Shown: piece by piece, positions 45,201-64,000 of the stretch
Layout of the letters: the number at the start of each line of letters is the position of its first letter
Position numbering within the stretch: position 1 is the first letter of the stretch
NCBI GenBank assembly: GCA_964030475.1
Contig: CAXIPT010000002.1
Coordinates: 13,851,950-13,915,949 of the forward strand
Length of the DNA stretch: 64,000 nucleotides
Direction of reading: 5' to 3'
DNA from: Tethya wilhelma
Lineage: Eukaryota; Porifera; Demospongiae; Tethyida; Tethyidae
Translations under genes and position numbers: made by a program
The notes under the pieces: model-generated
The model's input: the letters and a program-made list of their open reading frames with translations, nothing else
The model's database searches: none
Told to the model about the DNA's origin: nothing

Positions 45201-48200
45201 TACATGTTTGACAGTAAATCAACTGGAAATTGACTACAGTAATAATGAGGTCAACCTCAGAGGAATTACTGTAGACAAATTTAGGAGGAAAAGAGTTGTG
45301 TGGTTGGGTGGGTGAGTGGGCTTTGTAATGTTGTAAGGAATGATACCTTCCATTAGTAACTTACTAAGGTAGTGTTAATTCTAACCTGGACCAAAATGAA
45401 ATTCACACTGACTATTGTAAGTCACACATGTTCCTGAATAACAGTATGATTGGTTGTTATTGCAGTTATGACCGTCCTGTAGGTGTACATCTCTAGGGCA
45501 TTCTGAAGACTCCCCACTGCAGTACTCCTCAATATCACACTGATGAGAAGCCTCACGACATGTAGTACCCAATGGTGTGAACTGACAGTTGGCTTCACAG
45601 CAGCCACCAGTAAAGCACTGTGCTCCTTCAGCTAACTCACAAGTGGTGGCATTACAACATGGATCACGACATTCCTTCATGATTGAAATAAATTAACAAT
45701 CATATTGAATCACTTTAAACACACATGGCAATACACTACTAACTTCAACACTGCCACAATCACAGATCTCCTCTCCTTCTCTGATTCCATTGCCACAGAC
45801 TGGATTACCAACAGTCACAGTTGGCTCATTCATAAGACATCGACCAAGATTTAAAGCAGTAAATCCTTCCTGGATATCGTTTCTACTGCAGTCACTCCAT
45901 TCAGTAGGTGGGGGGGATCCTGCCAGACCAGCCATGATGCAAAGACCAGAACCATCCATACAGGTACACGATCCTATCAATCAAAAACAGTGAGGCACCA
46001 TTTGGTGACTCAATGACCAAGATATACTTACTCATGGTTGAAGTATCATCATGTTTCATGTTGAATATGTGCCCCAGCTCATGAGCAGCAGTACTTCCAA
46101 CAGCTGCTACACTGCTTCTGCCATCTTGAGTCACTCCAACTGAAGATCGATCATTGCACATAGTTCCAATAAAAGCTATACCCACAGTATTTCCATCAAG
46201 ATTGACCCCCCTGTGGAAAGAGAGAGAGAGAGTAATGCAAATTGTAGCAACAAGAGCCGCTTAACAAATCGTAGCGACAAGAGCACTTGAACTAGTTATA
46301 AGGCCAAATTAAACTCCATGGATTGTAATGAATTAATCCCGATTCCTCCACTACAAACACCAAGCCTTAAATTAATTGGCAAAAACATTGATAACTCACG
46401 TTATGAGCATTGCACTATCATGAGGTGCTGTTATTTGCGATTTGTATACTTCAAAGTTGTCTAGCAGATCGTCAGGATTAGATGATACAGTGATCCTATC
46501 TCCATTGGTCCATGTGGTCACATCTACTAGGACTACGCGGACGTTTAATGTTTTAAATACCTACATTCAGTAGGCATAGGTCAATTGATACATCTCTGTA
46601 TAAAGTAAGTGACACTATATTAACTTACTGAATCCACAAAATTTGTAATTTCTAAACTTCTCAAAACAGTAGAAGTCACATTCATGTCAAAGAGTTCGTA
46701 CTGTGTGTGTAGATAACATGGTATGCATGATATCATAATTGTTATCATTATGAGGTATACCTACCTGTGCCATATCATTCACAAGAGCCCATTCAACAAT
46801 CAATAATCCATTAGCAGTTTGTCGTTTAAGCTAAGTAAAAAAAATTATATTACTTAAAGCTAGATTATAGTGTACATCCTAAATGAACAAAGCTATGTAA
46901 CATATGCCAAAGCCATAGAATACCATCTGACAGTACATTGTGCTACAATCACTTCTCTACTAAACTGCAAATATTGAAAAATCCTTACAGCACTATGACT
47001 CCTGTATGTTGGAAGTAGCTAGTGCACTATGACTACAAAGGTATTGTATGTTGGAAGTAGCTAGTGTACTCACTCGCTCGTTTGGTAATTCAATGTCTAA
47101 GACTTCTTCAACTCCACTGGATTTGTGCTTTGAACCTGCACATAATAATTATACAACACAGCACAGAAGTCATGAACCTATTCTGATCAAACCATGCACC
47201 ACAACAGGCTGACATCACATTGTATACATTATCATGTGCCAGACAGAATGGAATACACTTCAATAATAGTGTACAGTCCTAACATACGATGCTACAACCC
47301 ACCACAAGTTCCTTGTTTTGCCTGATGTTCTGTTGCCAAATACAGAGCGTGTGGCTGGTCCAACTGCACATTATTACAGTGAATAGATTAATTGAACGAA
47401 ATTAATGTACTTAGTATTACATTTAACTCTTACTGTTGTCCAACCACCATCAAGTGGTTCAATGATATAGAGTTGTTTTTCATCTTTAACATCACCAAAA
47501 GATCCCCTATATATTGTACACACAGAGAATATTATGACAAAATAAAAGATAGAATCTGATGCTTTGGAACACAATGTAGACTAAGAGTAAGAGAGCCTAT
47601 AAAATTAATGATGTCATTGTAATAATACTGCCCACAAAGTTAATTTTACAGTAGTTTTTCTATTGACTCCAGGAATAATATTGAAGTGATAGCACATAAA
47701 ATTCAGTTTACCCTGGAAAATTTTCACAGTCAAAAATTTCACAAGTCTTGCCACATGTGTTATAGTAGTGAAAAAATTTTAGGATGAAAATTTCTATATC
47801 TACGGTATATCATTGCAAATCAAGTTTGATGATGCAGTGCATTTGTCATTGTTGACTATCATAGATCTTCTAAAATTCGGCGCCAAAAAATTAAATACAT
47901 TCGAACTTTGCTGAATTTTTAGAGATTATTCGTCTGCATGCTCAATTGCATACACAGTGGAACCCCACTTAACGGACACCCCTCAAGTGCGGACACCTGT
48001 GTTATAATAGACACCCAAGTTCCAATCGTAGCTCCATACACTTTAGTACTAAAGCAACCCCTGAACAGTGGACACCTGGCTATTCTTTACAACGGACACA
48101 CTTCTGTGTCTCAAACGGCCACAACAATGACAAACGAACTCGCTATAATGGACAATTAGCCACACCCCTCAAAAAATACACCCACAATAGATTATCAGCA

Positions 48201-50687
48201 TGACAGTTTGTCTACTTATGCCGTGATTTAAAGTCTTAAATTGCCTCAGGATCTATGCTAGATGAATTTTAAAAATGTTTTTATTGTACATCAGTAATAT
48301 ATACATCAGGCACACACTGAATAATCATTATTATTAATGTTAACAAATATTGAAAAAAAAAATACCGAACCTCTCTACTAAGGACACCTCTCTATAACAG
48401 ACAAACTGGCTTTCCCCAATGGTGTCCGTTATAGAGAGGTTCCACTGTAATAGTATTATAGTAATACGCACAACGACCTTTGCCGAAAATTAGAGGCAAA
48501 TTTGAACAATTTGGTAAAGGGTGTCAAATAATAAGAGGTACTGAATTTTTTAGAAGATCTACGGTATATAATTATGCTCTCAATATGTTGCTTATGCTAC
48601 ATTAGGTCATGCACTCAACAGCAGTCAACCTCACCCTCCCACAGTCTGAAGCCACTGATGGATACCCTATTCAAAACAGAAGCTTACCAACAACAGTCAG
48701 GCTACATACCTAATTGAAGCTCTTCAACACATAACTACAATGCAATCTCTAGTTACTTCAAACATTAGATAGTATTGTACATGTAAAAAAATTCACAGTT
48801 TGTTAGGTTATGCACCTTGAATTATACATGTATGGTAGACTATATATATTATTACAATATTGGCATAAAATTCAGTAGTTTAATTGTTCTCTCTTTACTC
48901 ATTCACACACTTATTTAAACTTCTGGCAATTATATAATGGTCATATAATTATTTATACCTGAGTCCATTACATGTACTCATGGAAACTCTCCAGGTTGGG
49001 TGTCCTTCTACTATTCCTTGATAGAAACAGTTCACATAACCCTGTAACATAGGTATGTAGCTTATATAGCAACTACTGTATAGTGGGAAAGTTTCGTGCA
49101 ATAACTTGTAATCCATAGATTTTGTGGATCATGATCAATCTGCAAAAGTTACCATCCAAAAATTCTCTGTAATGTATATTATTATACAGAGCAGTAATGC
49201 ACATCTCATTTGCAAAAAATGAACTTCAAACTGTTTGGTTAGATCTTGTGAAACTTTCCCACTATATGGTATGAACTACATTGGAGCACTACATAAAACT
49301 AGTTTGCAGCAAGTTACAATCTACATGAAATCAGGCACGTCTGTATGATTGACTGCAGAGCATGGGAGCATGTGCAGCTGAGGCTCTGTTGCCCATTGAT
49401 CAATGTGTATACCTTTTCAACAATCTCATTGTCATGCTCATCAAAGTAGCGGCTGGTGAAGTGAGGAGGAAACAAGTGCCTACAGAACGATCAAAGGTAT
49501 GTAACTGGTGAGGCTAATTCTGGTTATTAGCTGTACAGTAGGCAGTTTTTGTAGAGTTCAACTCTTCATGCTGTAATTTGGCAATCATCATCAGACTATG
49601 AAACTAGTGTGAAACACGTAACAGTTGCAAATTCCAGAGTTAAAATTTTCATCTTCTTGATTTCAAAACAAATGGTGTCATCTACTGTATGCATGTAATG
49701 CCAATAATTATTACAGTGCTAGGGCTAATGTTATGTGGTGTCTGTGCATTTCATATACTTGTGAGGTCATAAATTGTATCAAGTGTTTGCACAGCAATTG
49801 TTGAGTGGTCACAGAAGATCAACAAACTCCATGATTTGTTGATAAGATTAATCTTTATGGAAAGTTAGCATAGATTACAGATGGAGATTGAACTGACTGA
49901 CTTTTGAGAAGGTCTATTGCATTTGTGTGATGTTTGTGAAATAATTTGCTCTTAAAACACTTTTTGGCAGAAACATAACACTTATAGTGAAAGTTACTTT
50001 TTTGATGTGTGTGGCATATAAAGTCCATTTGTGAAATTGTATATTTTTAACTGAGGTTATTCGGTTGTAATTTTTGCCATGTGCTACAGTACTGGACTCA
50101 CTTATAGGTCTAATAATATAAGCTTTATTATGACCAACACTTAGGATATAGACTATACCATGTGTCACATGCTATAATCAGTGGGAAGCAAGAAATTAAT
50201 GTTTGTATGTTGGTCTACAAGAATCACATTTAATATTATGTCATGTGAGTGGCTTATTATACTGCTCTACAAATTCTGAGGCAGAGACTCACTCGTTAAG
50301 ATGGAGATGAAGAATATACTTGTCGTTTACATTAATTGACAGCTTCCTTGGGTTCTCCTGTAAAAACAGAACATAACATGATAATTATGATGATAACTTT
50401 GGAGTCAATACACGAACATCTGTTGATGTTGACAGTCATCATGTACTCTCACCCTTTCAGGGGTAATCTGTGGTAGTACAATTTCATAGTTTGTAATAGT
50501 TTCTGTATGGTATATAGATTTATAGGATTATTATTGATGCATCATAATTATTCTTTAGATAGAGAATCCACTAACCTGAACGGGCAATTGAACTACGGAA
50601 AGAATTCTTGCCAGATATCATGTCCACTATAGACACATACAGTAAACATAGTTCCAAGAGAAACACCTGCAAAGATCTTGGTTTCAT
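42237..50687 (-). CDS. ADAM metalloprotease-disintegrin with long proline-rich repeat tail
   Basis: Membrane sheddase/adhesion protease. Nineteen exons in one consistent frame, about 1,218 residues. Signal peptide MKPRSLQVFLLELCLLYVS (50687-50576); prodomain with ITNYEIVLPQ, NCFYQGIVEGHP and STCNGLRG; metalloprotease with the zinc site HELGHIFNMKHDD and Met-turn CIMAG (46210-45744); disintegrin and cysteine-rich exons (CGNGIREGEEICDCGSVEE, ECRDPCC, CDIEEYCSGESSECPRDV); EGF-like NNLNQCSCN; a Thr/Glu-rich TTVEPTE stalk; a membrane helix GAVAGGVVGAILLLCGVVLC (43812-42400) and basic KRKQK stop. The cytoplasmic tail holds about 30 copies of a 9-residue PPVNPPTRP-type repeat, then VRPPLPPSKPSKPP, ending at 42237. 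The active-site residues are intact, so it should be catalytic; the PxxP-rich tail suggests SH3 partners. Exon 15 ends in a GC donor. Confidence 0.93.
42590..43480 (-). repeat. 27-bp coding minisatellite in the ADAM tail
   Basis: About 30 tandem copies of a 27-bp unit (plus-strand form GGTGGATTGACTGGTGGAGG followed by seven more bases) encode the 9-residue cytoplasmic repeat. Units differ mostly at the codons giving T/P, R/K and P/A/S, and the frame is never broken. Confidence 0.95.
47955..48447. mobile_element. MITE with CAGTGGAACC ends (pogo/Tc1-like) in an ADAM intron
   Basis: The left end CAGTGGAACCCCACTTAACG and the right end (reverse complement CAGTGGAACCTCTCTATAAC) both run into GGACACC, giving inverted repeats of about 28 bp. 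A TA follows the right end. Several internal GGACACC copies lie near each end. The element sits between a further inverted pair, ATAGATCTTCTAAAA near 47862 and its complement near 48547, suggesting it nested into an older element. Confidence 0.75.
49076..49270. mobile_element. MITE with CTGTATAGTGGGAAAGTTTC ends
   Basis: CTGTATAGTGGGAAAGTTTC at 49076 is mirrored by GAAACTTTCCCACTATATGG ending near 49270. It lies in the ADAM intron between prodomain exons and resembles the element at 13752-13904; a lone end-like sequence occurs near 51148. Confidence 0.6.
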
Positions 50688-51063
50688 CGTGACATTTGGC
50701 TACATATAATTATGGCTATAGTATGGAATTAGCAAGTGCAGATCATCTTATAGCCTCGCCCAAGGCCACTCCTCAGGAAACGAAAGAGGCGGAACATAAT
50801 TATGGAAGGTGTAGCCTATCCTACTAGCTGTAATTTTAATATTCTATTTATTATTTGCATGCATGAAAAAAGGACAATCAATAAACTTAATATGAAATTC
50901 TATATAACTGTACATGACTATTAGATTCTACAACTTTTGTCTCTAATTTACAATTTACCAAAAATTAGCAGCCTAAAAATTCAACATGATTAGAAAATTA
51001 TAAATCCAGTTATTAGTGACTAATTTTAACATAATTAGAAAAAAAAAAAAAAACAGTCAATTT
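50688..51063. promoter_or_regulatory. ADAM promoter region and ferlin 3' flank
   Basis: 376 bp between the ADAM start codon and the ferlin stop codon, both on the minus strand. It must contain the ADAM promoter and the ferlin 3' UTR/polyadenylation region. It is AT-rich, with AATAAA-like stretches on the plus strand only clearly at 50880; no element is assigned firmly. Confidence 0.35.

Positions 51064-64000
<12,937 letters not shown>

Overview
The window is eukaryotic and almost certainly metazoan. Coding exons are short, most introns are 50-150 bp with GT-AG borders, and the proteins are animal families (type-I ferlin, ADAM protease, receptor tyrosine phosphatase, FANK1, MePCE, sideroflexin, TMEM128). 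Calx-beta exons resembling sponge aggregation-factor genes, the very tight gene packing and the AT-rich, MITE-rich spacers suggest a sponge, probably a demosponge. That assignment is inference. No prokaryotic, viral or CRISPR feature was seen.

Layout. 1-5.0 kb: no recognisable gene; a perfect 86-bp inverted repeat and a ~700-bp tandem duplication. 5.06-6.18 kb (-): sideroflexin, divergent from FANK1 (+, 6.35-8.46 kb). 8.65-12.34 kb (-): MePCE-type 7SK capping methyltransferase copy 1. 12.69-14.28 kb (-): an ABCB6-like fragment. 16.1-17.77 kb (-): a second MePCE copy without its 3' exons, divergent from the first exon of MRPS34 (+). 20.5-29.65 kb (+): a receptor tyrosine phosphatase whose 5' end (signal-peptide exon plus first Ig exon) is duplicated. 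29.9-31.5 kb (-): TMEM128, divergent from a NUDT7-type CoA diphosphatase (+), which converges on mitochondrial ribosomal protein L16 (-). 33.6-35.3 kb (-): an ankyrin/SOCS-box protein. 36.2-38.3 kb (+): a decayed Calx-beta gene with a MITE inside an exon. 38.7-39.7 kb (-): a COP1-like WD40 exon. 42.2-50.7 kb (-): an ADAM metalloprotease with a long proline-rich repeat tail. 51.06-64.0 kb (-): a type-I ferlin with at most its first codon(s) beyond the window.

How they relate. There is no operon-like pathway. Several neighbours share short divergent promoters (sideroflexin/FANK1, TMEM128/NUDT7, MePCE copy 2/MRPS34), and a number are mitochondrial or peroxisomal housekeeping genes. The notable features are (i) the receptor phosphatase model, frame-consistent over 26 exons, which places a cysteine-less I-set Ig domain between the membrane segment and the catalytic domains; (ii) repeated recent segmental duplication, with small inversions between the MePCE copies; (iii) a ferlin exon lying on the opposite strand to the rest of its gene; and (iv) a decayed locus carrying an antisense fragment of its WD40 neighbour. 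Any of the duplications or inversions could instead be an assembly or haplotype artefact.
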